Of a stretch of DNA of 64,000 bases, positions 57,803-64,000 are shown one piece after another. Both the position numbers and the translations under genes were made by a program. The notes beneath the pieces were generated by a model that worked only from the letters and a program-made list of their open reading frames with translations, was not told the origin of the DNA and made no database searches. Source of the stretch: an uncultured Jannaschia sp. (GTDB taxonomy: Bacteria; Pseudomonadota; Alphaproteobacteria; Rhodobacterales; Rhodobacteraceae); the NCBI RefSeq assembly GCF_947503795.1, contig NZ_CANNEZ010000002.1, forward strand, positions 248,001-312,000, written 5' to 3'. The first letter of the stretch is position 1, and the number at the start of each line of letters is the position of its first letter.

Positions 57803-57849
57803 CGGGGGCGCTGCCCCCTTGGACCCCCGGCATATTTCGGGAACATCGA
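57803..57849. repeat. Rhodobacterales GGGGGCGCTGCCCCC intergenic repeat, copy 2
   Basis: The hairpin GGGGGC-GCT-GCCCCC (57803-57817) is followed by TTGGACCCCCGGCATATTTCGGGAAC, the same order of parts as copy 1 (hairpin, CCCCCG, then TATTTC-GG). It lies between the GNAT stop and the MBL start. Confidence 0.7.
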
Positions 57850-57856
57850 TGGAGGG

Positions 57857-58438
57857 TCAGCCCTCGACCTTGCCCCGTCGGTCCGAGCGCAGCATCGCGT
57901 AGAGCACGTGGTTGCGCCACCGGCCCGCGATCTGGAGATAGCTCTGGGCGACGCCTTCATATTTGAACCCGGCCTTTTCCAGCAGCCCGCGGGAGGCCGC
58001 GTTTTCCTCGAGGCAGGCGGCCTCGAGGCGGCTGAGGTCGAGCCGGCGGAACGCGTGATGCGACAGCGCCACGATCGCCTCGCGCATGTAGCCCTGCCTC
58101 GCGTGGGGCTGGCCGATCCAGTAGCCGAGCGTCGCCGACTGCGAGGGTCCGCGCCGGATGTTGTCGAGCGTGATGGCGCCCAGAAGCTGGCCGTCCGTCT
58201 TGCGGGTCACGAAGAGCGCCAGCGCGGTGCCCTGCGACTGGCTGCGCTGCGCCCAGTAGACGCGGTTGGTGAAGGACTTGCGGCTCAGGTGATCCGACGC
58301 CCAGGCCGGCTCCCACGGCTGCAGGAAGGCGGCCGAGCCATCGCGCAGACCCACCCACGCGCGATAGTCGCCATGTTGGGGCAGGCGCATGATCAGGCGG
58401 TCGGTTTCGATCCGGGGCTTGCGGAACGACCCGAACAT
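57857..58438 (-). CDS. RimJ/RimL-type GNAT N-acetyltransferase
   Basis: The 193-residue protein has the RimJ start (PRIETDRLIMRLPQHGDYRAWVGLRDGS), the acetyl-CoA strand LGYWIGQPHARQGYMREAIVAL and NAASRGLLEKAGFKYEGVAQSYL, the classic ribosomal-protein acetyltransferase pattern. A RimJ-like enzyme modifies protein N termini, but related ones act on small molecules. It begins in the stop codon of the M16 peptidase gene (ATG 58438; a GTG lies one codon earlier). Confidence 0.88.
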   Translation of the reverse strand: MFGSFRKPRIETDRLIMRLPQHGDYRAWVGLRDGSAAFLQPWEPAWASDHLSRKSFTNRVYWAQRSQSQGTALALFVTRKTDGQLLGAITLDNIRRGPSQSATLGYWIGQPHARQGYMREAIVALSHHAFRRLDLSRLEAACLEENAASRGLLEKAGFKYEGVAQSYLQIAGRWRNHVLYAMLRSDRRGKVEG

Positions 58439-59697
58439 CACGCCGCGAGCCTGCGCGCCAGCGTGCCCGCATCTGGCGCGCGTTCGACCGGGCCATAGAG
58501 CGCCAGCGCGGGGGCCTGCGTCGTCAGGGCCGCCGCGTGGGCACGGACGGCCGGGACATCCACCGCCTCGATCCGCCCGATCGCCTCGGACAGCGGCGGC
58601 ACGCGGTCCCAGACGGCGACGACGCGGGCGAGCCGTTCGGCCCGGCTGGACGGCGACTCGAGCCCCATCAGCATCCCCGACTTCATCTGGGCGCGCGCGC
58701 GCGCGATCTCGGCATCGGTCATGTCGTCGGCGGCGCGTTTGAGCTCGTCCATGGTAAGGTGCGCCAGTTCGGCCACGTCGTCCTCGCCGGTGCCGGCATA
58801 GACGGTCAGCAGGCCGGTATCGGAATAGGCCCCGACGCTGGCAAAGATCGTGTAGCAGAGACCCCGCTTCTCGCGCGCCTCCTGGAACAGCCGCGAGGAC
58901 ATGCCGCCGCCCATCGCGCCCGCGAAGATCTGCGCCGTGTAGATGTCGTCGTCGCGGTAGCCCGGCTGCGCGAAGCCCAGCGCGATATGCGCCTGTTCGA
59001 GGTCGCGCACATGCCGCGCCTCGCCACCGGTGAAACGCGCGATCTCGACCGGGCCGGGGCGCGTGGGTTCGAGATGACCGAAGAGATCTTCGGCCATGCG
59101 CACCAGCGCGTCGTGATCGACCGCCCCCGCCGCCGACAGGATCATCTGCTCGGGGCCGTAATGCTGCGCCGTGAAGCGCTCCAGATCGGCGCGGTCGAAA
59201 GCCGAGACACGCTCGGTCGGGCCGAGGATCGTGCGGCCGATGGGCTGCTCGGGATAGGCGGCCTCCTGCAGCCAGTCGAAGATGATGTCGTCGGGCGTAT
59301 CGAGCGCTTGCCCGATCTCCTGCAGGATGACGTTGCGCTCGGTCTCGATCTCGCCGGCATCGAAGATCGGGTTCAGCACGATATCCGCGATCAGGTCCAC
59401 GGCGAGCGGCACGTCGCTTGCCAGCACCCGCGCGTAATAGGCCGTCACCTCGCGCGAGGTGTAGGCGTTGATGTAGCCGCCGACATCCTCGATCTCCTCG
59501 GCGATCTGCAGGGCCGAGCGCCGGGATGTGCCCTTGAAGGCCATGTGTTCGAGGAAATGCGCGATGCCGTTCTGATCGGGGGTCTCGTGGCGGCCGCCCG
59601 CGCCGACCCAGATGCCGACGCTGGCCGATTGCAGGCCGGGCATGTGCTCGGTGACGACGCGGACGCCGTTGGGCAGGCGATGCAGGCGGGCGGTCAT
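58438..59697 (-). CDS. M16 family zinc peptidase (processing-peptidase-like)
   Basis: The 419-residue protein has the inverted zinc motif HFLEH (His47, Glu50, His51) in GIAHFLEHMAFKGT and the distal ligand in EIETERNVILQEIG. The second half (GGGMSSRLFQEAREKRGLCYTI) carries the substrate-clamp region with the RxxxY pair. Bacterial relatives resemble the mitochondrial processing peptidase beta subunit. It is coupled to thrC by ATGA and to the GNAT gene downstream, a conserved order in Rhodobacterales. Confidence 0.92.
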   Translation of the reverse strand: MTARLHRLPNGVRVVTEHMPGLQSASVGIWVGAGGRHETPDQNGIAHFLEHMAFKGTSRRSALQIAEEIEDVGGYINAYTSREVTAYYARVLASDVPLAVDLIADIVLNPIFDAGEIETERNVILQEIGQALDTPDDIIFDWLQEAAYPEQPIGRTILGPTERVSAFDRADLERFTAQHYGPEQMILSAAGAVDHDALVRMAEDLFGHLEPTRPGPVEIARFTGGEARHVRDLEQAHIALGFAQPGYRDDDIYTAQIFAGAMGGGMSSRLFQEAREKRGLCYTIFASVGAYSDTGLLTVYAGTGEDDVAELAHLTMDELKRAADDMTDAEIARARAQMKSGMLMGLESPSSRAERLARVVAVWDRVPPLSEAIGRIEAVDVPAVRAHAAALTTQAPALALYGPVERAPDAGTLARRLAA

Positions 59698-61079
59698 GCG
59701 GCGCGGCGCTCCTCGATCACGGCCTCGACGGCGGCGAGGTCGTTCTCGACGCGGGTGACGCGCTCGTCGCGCTCGAAGAGATCGCCCATGCGGGGCGGCA
59801 GGGCGGGCCGGATCCCCGTGGCGGCCTCGACCGCGTCGGGGAACTTCGCGGGATGCGCGGTGGCGAGCGTGATCATCGGGGCGGGGCCGAGGTGATCTTC
59901 GGCGACCGCGACGCCGACGGCGGTGTGCGGACAGAGGAGTTCGCCCGTCCGCGCGAGGTAATCCGAGATGGCGCGCGAGGTCTCCGCCTCGGAGACGCGG
60001 CCCGAGACATACGTCTCGCGCAGTGCCTCGAGCGCGCCCTGGCTCACCGAGAACCCGCCATCCTTCAACTCGTCCATGAGCTGCGCGATGGCCGCGCCGT
60101 CGCCACCATAGGCGACGTGCAGCGCGCGTTCGAAATTGCTGCTGACCTGGATGTCCATCGAGGGCGAGATCGACGGCTCGACCGTGCCGGGGCGATACTC
60201 GCCCGTCGTCAGGCAGCGGTGCAGGATGTCGTTCTGGTTCGTCGCCACGACCAGCTGCTCGATCGGCAGGCCCATCCGCTTGGCGATATGGCCCGCGAAG
60301 ATGTCGCCGAAATTGCCCGTGGGCACGGTGAAGGACACGGGCCGGTGCGGCGCGCCCAGCGTCGTGGCGGCGGTGAAGTAATAGACAACCTGCGCCAGCA
60401 CGCGGGCGAAGTTGATCGAGTTGACCCCGGCCAGCGCGACCCGATCACGAAACGGAAAGTCGTTGAACATGTCCTTCACGCGCGCCTGGCAGTCGTCGAA
60501 ATGCCCGGTCAGCGCCAGCGCGTGGACGTTGCCCTCGGTCGGCGTGGTCATCTGGCGGCGCTGCACCTCGGAGACGCGGCCATGGGGATACATGATGAAG
60601 ACGTCCACCGCGTCGAGGCCGCGGAACGCCTCGATCGCCGCGGATCCCGTGTCGCCGCTCGTGGCGCCCACGATGGTGACGCGGTCGCCGCGGCGGGTCA
60701 GCGTATGCTCGAACATCTGGCCGATGAGCTGCATCGCGAAGTCCTTGAAGGCCAGCGTCGGCCCGTGGAACAGCTCCAGCAGGTGATGGTTCGGCCCCAG
60801 CTGGACCAGCGGCGCGCGGGCGTCGTGGCCGAACCCCTCATAGGCGCGGGCAATCATGTCGGCGAAGTCGGACTCGGTGAACGCCTCGGAGACGAAGGGC
60901 CACATGATCCGGTGCGCAACCTCCTCGTAGGACTTGCCCGCCAGCGCGGCGATGTCGCCTTGGGACAGCACCGGCAGATCCTCGGGCACGTAAAGGCCGC
61001 CGTCGCGGGCGAGCCCGGTCAGCATGGTATCCTCGAAGCCCAGAACGGGGGCCTCGCCACGGGTGGAGACATAGCGCAT
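59694..61079 (-). CDS. thrC: Threonine synthase
   Basis: ThrC turns O-phosphohomoserine into threonine with PLP. The 461-residue protein is the long type, starting MRYVSTRGEAPVLGFEDTML, with the PLP lysine Lys112 in HGPTLAFKDFAMQ, the phosphate loop in TVPTGNFGDIFAGH, and IVGATSGDTGSAA. Its ATG lies 12 bp after the SURF1 stop. No other threonine genes are adjacent; the placement beside cytochrome oxidase genes is conserved in the order. Confidence 0.96.
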   Translation of the reverse strand: MRYVSTRGEAPVLGFEDTMLTGLARDGGLYVPEDLPVLSQGDIAALAGKSYEEVAHRIMWPFVSEAFTESDFADMIARAYEGFGHDARAPLVQLGPNHHLLELFHGPTLAFKDFAMQLIGQMFEHTLTRRGDRVTIVGATSGDTGSAAIEAFRGLDAVDVFIMYPHGRVSEVQRRQMTTPTEGNVHALALTGHFDDCQARVKDMFNDFPFRDRVALAGVNSINFARVLAQVVYYFTAATTLGAPHRPVSFTVPTGNFGDIFAGHIAKRMGLPIEQLVVATNQNDILHRCLTTGEYRPGTVEPSISPSMDIQVSSNFERALHVAYGGDGAAIAQLMDELKDGGFSVSQGALEALRETYVSGRVSEAETSRAISDYLARTGELLCPHTAVGVAVAEDHLGPAPMITLATAHPAKFPDAVEAATGIRPALPPRMGDLFERDERVTRVENDLAAVEAVIEERRAA

Positions 61080-61090
61080 CGGTGGCTCTC

Positions 61091-61708
61091 TTAGTCGGTG
61101 CGGCGCGTGATACGCCACAGCAGGAACGCTGTCATCCCCAGCCAGACGAGCGCCAGGCCGAACCACTGGATTGCGTATCCGAGATGGTTGTCGGGAATGC
61201 CCTCGGTCGAGACGGGGATCGGTGTGAAGGCGGTCGCAGGCGTCACGCTCCGGGCGACGATCAGCGGTGTCGAAAGGGCCGCGCGCCCGTCTTCGGGCCA
61301 GTCGAGATTGCCTTCGACCGCAAGCCGCGTGCCGGGTGCGGGGGCTTCGGCGGCGGCGTCCTGCGGGTCGGTGCCCGGCGCCCAGGTGCGCGCACCCAGA
61401 TCGACCGGGATCGACGCCGCCCCGACCTGCAGCCGCACGACGGCCCGCACCCCCGCCCCAAAGCCGCGCCATGTGTCGAATACCACGAACGCAGGCCCGT
61501 CCACGACGCCTTCGACCGCCACGGGCAGGTAGAGGTCCGCCGGGGTGCGGGGCGCAATCGGCAGGGCGACGGGCGCCTCGGTGAGCCGCGTCTCGATGGC
61601 TGCGATGGTCGCGGCCTTCTCCTCGGCACGGTTGAGCTGCCAGACGCCCAGCGCCACCAGCACCGCGCCGCCGATTAGGCCGAGCGCGAGGGGAAAGATC
61701 AGACGCAT
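61091..61708 (-). CDS. SURF1 family cytochrome oxidase assembly protein
   Basis: The 205-residue protein has one membrane helix at each end (FPLALGLIGGAVLVALGVW and YAIQWFGLALVWLGMTAFLLW) and a periplasmic domain with YLPVAVEGVVDGPAFVVFDTWRG and GYAIQWFGLA, the SURF1/Shy1 signature. In Paracoccus and Rhodobacter such proteins deliver heme a to subunit I of aa3 oxidase. It is next to ctaE, with a hairpin between the genes. Confidence 0.9.
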   Translation of the reverse strand: MRLIFPLALGLIGGAVLVALGVWQLNRAEEKAATIAAIETRLTEAPVALPIAPRTPADLYLPVAVEGVVDGPAFVVFDTWRGFGAGVRAVVRLQVGAASIPVDLGARTWAPGTDPQDAAAEAPAPGTRLAVEGNLDWPEDGRAALSTPLIVARSVTPATAFTPIPVSTEGIPDNHLGYAIQWFGLALVWLGMTAFLLWRITRRTD

Positions 61709-61730
61709 CACGGGGTCTCCAACGAAAGGC

Positions 61731-61750
61731 GGCGCGGGAGGACCCGCGCC
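61731..61750 (-). terminator. Hairpin between ctaE and SURF1 genes
   Basis: GGCGCGGG and CCCGCGCC form a perfect 8-bp stem around a 4-nt loop, 25 bp after the ctaE stop. Without a T-run it may be partial, allowing some read-through into SURF1. Confidence 0.55.
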
Positions 61751-61775
61751 GCGCATGGCCAGATGTGGCGGGGAG

Positions 61776-62576
61776 TCAGCCGCCCCAGACGTAGACGGCC
61801 GCGAAGAGGAAAAGCCAGACGACGTCGACGAAGTGCCAGTACCAGGCCGCCGCCTCGAAGCCGATATGCTTGGCCGGGGTGAAATGCCCCTGCTGGAGCC
61901 GCAGGAGGCACACGGCGAGGAAGACGGTTCCGATCAGGACGTGGGCGCCGTGGAAGCCCGTCGCCATGAAGAAGTTGGCGCCGTAGATGTTGCCCGAGAA
62001 GCCGAAGGCCGCGTGGCTGTACTCGTAGATCTGGAACGCGGTGAACAGCGCGCCCAGCGCGATGGCGAGGATCAGGCCCCACTTCATGTCCTGTCGGTTG
62101 TTCTCGTGGACCAGCGCGTGGTGCGCCCAGGTCGCCGCGGCCCCCGAGCAGAGCAGGATCAGCGTGTTGATCAGGGGCAGGTGCCAGGGGTCGAAGGTCT
62201 CGATCCCCACGGGCGGCCAGACGCCGTCGATGCCGGGGCTTTCGGGGCCCATCGGGTAGATCGCGTGCTTGAAGAACGACCAGAACCACGCCGCGAAGAA
62301 CATGACCTCGGACATGATGAAGAAGATGAAGCCGTAGCGCAGGCCGATGCGGACGACGGGCGTGTGGTCGCCCGCGTTCGATTCCTTCACCACGTCGGAC
62401 CACCAGGCGAACATCACGCCGAGGACGCCGACAAACCCGGCCGCGAAGAGCCACGGGCCCGAGCCCTTCATCCACAGCACCGCGCCGATGAGCATGAAGA
62501 AGCCCGAGACAGCGCCGATGAACGGCCAGATCGAGGGCGGCAGGATGTGGTAGTCGTGGTTCTTGGCGTGGGCCAT
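61776..62576 (-). CDS. ctaE: Cytochrome c oxidase subunit III
   Basis: The 266-residue membrane protein has seven helices with [40 protein letters not shown], and [21 protein letters not shown] at the C terminus, all subunit III hallmarks. It binds lipid near the D-channel and stabilises the aa3 complex. [17 protein letters not shown] is conserved. The gene begins 10 bp after the ctaG stop, so both come from one transcript. Confidence 0.96.
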   Translation of the reverse strand: MAHAKNHDYHILPPSIWPFIGAVSGFFMLIGAVLWMKGSGPWLFAAGFVGVLGVMFAWWSDVVKESNAGDHTPVVRIGLRYGFIFFIMSEVMFFAAWFWSFFKHAIYPMGPESPGIDGVWPPVGIETFDPWHLPLINTLILLCSGAAATWAHHALVHENNRQDMKWGLILAIALGALFTAFQIYEYSHAAFGFSGNIYGANFFMATGFHGAHVLIGTVFLAVCLLRLQQGHFTPAKHIGFEAAAWYWHFVDVVWLFLFAAVYVWGG

Positions 62577-62586
62577 GGTCGTCCCT

Positions 62587-63180
62587 CTAGTTGGTCGTTC
62601 GTACCGCGTCGTCGTCCTGCAACGCGGCGTATTCATCTGGCAAGTCCGTGACGTGGAACGTGTAGGACAGCGTGATCTCCGGGATACCCTTCGCCTCCGG
62701 GTCGTCGACGATCGCCGGGTCGACATAGAAGGTGACGGGCATCGAGATCGTCTCGCCCGGCATCAGCACCTGCTCCTCGAAGCAGAAGCAGTCGATCTTC
62801 ACGAAATGGAGACCGGCCGCATAGGGCGCCACGTTGTAGCTGGCCGTGCCCGCGACGGGTTCGTCGGTCGGGTTCGTCGCCTCGTAGAAGGCAAGATGGG
62901 TCTCGCCGATGCGGACCTCCATCGAGGTCTGCTCGGGCCGGAACTCCCACGGCATGTCCCGCTCGCGTGAGGCGTCGAAGCGCACGAGGACGGTCTGGTC
63001 CAGCACCACGTCCGAACCGGCCTCGGCCCGCGCGGTCGTGCCGCCATATCCGGTGACGCGGCAGAACAGGTCGTAGAGCGGCACCGCCGCCCATCCGAGC
63101 GAGCCCATGCCGAGAACCGTCGCCAGCGTCAGCGCCACGACGCGGCCATTGGCCGTCAGGTCCCGCCACCAGCGCATCAT
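62587..63180 (-). CDS. ctaG: Cytochrome c oxidase assembly protein CtaG (Cox11)
   Basis: Cox11 inserts Cu(B) into subunit I. The 197-residue protein has one N-terminal membrane helix ([25 protein letters not shown], ending in Cys40), and the copper site Cys131-Phe-Cys133 in [18 protein letters not shown]. The first of two consecutive ATGs (63180) overlaps the upstream small gene's stop as ATGA. It lies in the usual cta order. Confidence 0.95.
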   Translation of the reverse strand: MMRWWRDLTANGRVVALTLATVLGMGSLGWAAVPLYDLFCRVTGYGGTTARAEAGSDVVLDQTVLVRFDASRERDMPWEFRPEQTSMEVRIGETHLAFYEATNPTDEPVAGTASYNVAPYAAGLHFVKIDCFCFEEQVLMPGETISMPVTFYVDPAIVDDPEAKGIPEITLSYTFHVTDLPDEYAALQDDDAVRTTN

Positions 63181-63368
63181 TCCGACGCCTCCGTCTCGGC
63201 GGGCAGCATCTGCGGGCGCGCGACGTGGTCGAACCCCTCGCTGAAGCCGCCGGTCTGGATCTTGGCCACGGTGATACCGAAGACGATCAGGATGAACGCC
63301 AGGAGCACGCCCAGAATGCCGAAATTGCTCGTCCGCTTGCGCTTGTGGACCTCGTGCTCGACCTGCAT
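63177..63368 (-). CDS. 63-residue membrane protein in the cox assembly operon
   Basis: The protein has a basic start (EVHKRKRTSNFGILG), one membrane helix (ILGVLLAFILIVFGITVAKI) and a tail with [19 protein letters not shown]. It is coupled by overlap to both ctaB and ctaG. Short proteins at this place are sometimes named CoxF in alphaproteobacteria; I recall the name but cannot confirm homology. A structural or assembly role in aa3 oxidase is the natural inference. Confidence 0.75.
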   Translation of the reverse strand: MQVEHEVHKRKRTSNFGILGVLLAFILIVFGITVAKIQTGGFSEGFDHVARPQMLPAETEASE

Positions 63369-64000
63369 CACCAGCCTCCGAAGGGCAGCGCGGCCTCGGC
63401 CACGAACACGGCGAAATGCACGAAGAGATAGACGAGCGACCACTTGAAAAGGCGCTTCTCGGCGGCGTGGCCATCGGCCTCGCTGTCGGCATCGGTGCGG
63501 CGCCAGACGGCGAAGGCATACCGCAGGAACACCGCGTTCAGCCCCAGCGCCACCGCCAGCGTCAGCGGCCCGCCGACACCGGTCGTCGCCGTGAACACCG
63601 ACACCACGGCAAGCCCCAGCGCCCAGAGCCAGGTCTGACGGCGCGTCTCGGTCCGGCCGTGGGTCACGGTCAGCATCGGGATGCGCGCGGCGTGGTAGTC
63701 GAGCTTGACGAAGAGCGCGAGCGCCCAGAAATGCGGCGGCGTCCACATGAAGATCAGCGCAACCAGAAGCCATGCCTCGAGCGGGGTGCCGCCCGTCGCC
63801 GCGGCCCAGCCGATCATCGGGGGGAAGGCGCCCGCCAGCCCACCGATCACCGTGTTCCACGACGTCGTTCGCTTGAGCCACATCGAGTAGATCACCGCAT
63901 AGAAGAAGATCGTGAAGGCCAGCCAGCCGGCGGCGACCCAGTTGGCCGTCAGGCCCAGCATGACAACCGACACGCCCGTCAGGAACAGGCCCAGCGCCAG
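63368..64000 (-). CDS. ctaB: Protoheme IX farnesyltransferase (heme O synthase), N terminus beyond window
   Basis: The visible part is the C-terminal two thirds of a UbiA-type prenyltransferase, with YSMWLKRTTSWNTVIGGLAGAFPP, LFVKLDYHAARIPML and several membrane helices. The second aspartate motif of CtaB (YHAARIPMLTVTHG) is present; the first would lie upstream beyond base 64000. It adds a farnesyl group to heme B to make heme O for aa3 oxidase. It is coupled to the 63-residue gene by a 1-nt overlap. Confidence 0.94.
   Translation of the reverse strand: MALGLFLTGVSVVMLGLTANWVAAGWLAFTIFFYAVIYSMWLKRTTSWNTVIGGLAGAFPPMIGWAAATGGTPLEAWLLVALIFMWTPPHFWALALFVKLDYHAARIPMLTVTHGRTETRRQTWLWALGLAVVSVFTATTGVGGPLTLAVALGLNAVFLRYAFAVWRRTDADSEADGHAAEKRLFKWSLVYLFVHFAVFVAEAALPFGGW

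Noticed and set aside
1-64000. tRNA, rRNA, CRISPR or insertion sequence
   Set aside because: I saw no T-loop/anticodon pattern, rRNA core, regular spacer repeats or transposase frame on reading both strands; this is a visual scan, not a covariance search.

Overview
The window looks like chromosomal DNA from a high-GC alphaproteobacterium of the order Rhodobacterales (Roseobacter/Rhodobacter type). Three things point there: gene content (two b-type ATP synthase subunits, a ctaB-ctaG-ctaE-SURF1-thrC-M16 block, a CbiG-CobJ fusion, MeaB, many DUF families typical of the order), short G+C-rich intergenic regions with TTG-type promoters, and an order-typical GGGGGCGCTGCCCCC repeat. I found no tRNA, rRNA, CRISPR array, integrase or transposase. 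The assignment is from recognition of families, not from a search.

Layout. 1-7400: tail of a serine hydrolase, a Cu(I) sensor (cueR) with a glutaredoxin-MauE fusion, a GDSL lipoprotein, the rpmI-rplT operon, pyruvate kinase, an N-formylglutamate amidohydrolase, two small paralogous exported proteins and a D-amino-acid aminotransferase. 7775-15408: a cobalamin (corrin ring) cluster on the minus strand in the order DUF6732, cbiX, cobH, cobL, cobI, cbiG-cobJ, cobM, with a small NTF2-like gene inserted on the other strand. 15600-26566: mixed housekeeping and surface genes, including a Branch-type glycosyltransferase next to a divergent sulfotransferase, an aspzincin-like metallopeptidase, an M3 oligopeptidase and two tiny lipoproteins. 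26567-28300: a strikingly AT-richer cassette of two overlapping genes, a GlnD/DUF294-like nucleotidyltransferase and a 2H phosphoesterase, placed exactly between the ends of a VOC gene and lepA. This is the best candidate for an undescribed system.

28317-44207: lepA, a MaoC-like dehydratase divergent from a TMADH-type flavoprotein, a DEAD-box helicase, a GcvA-like LysR regulator, an M50 protease, soxR with a divergent VOC gene, rpmB, meaB, hrpB and an alpha/beta hydrolase. 44328-46944: the F0 ATP synthase operon atpI-atpB-atpE-atpX-atpF. 47149-55347: an ArsR-DUF4440 fusion regulator, a GT4 glycosyltransferase, an EcsC protein, a SulP transporter, and the purine salvage set mtnP-DUF2927-apt. 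55348-64000: a possible small RNA, a DLD-type FAD oxidoreductase, an MBL-fold protein, and the cytochrome c oxidase assembly block ctaB-(63 aa)-ctaG-ctaE-SURF1 running into thrC and an M16 peptidase.

Functional links. The cobalamin cluster makes the cofactor that MeaB-chaperoned mutases use. MTA phosphorylase releases adenine that Apt recycles. The F0 genes and the cox assembly genes serve respiration. Both MerR-family regulators (CueR and SoxR) sit beside a promoter with the 19-bp spacer and inverted repeat expected of that family. Many genes are coupled by ATGA or GTGA overlaps, and three convergent pairs share their stop codons in a single CTAG.
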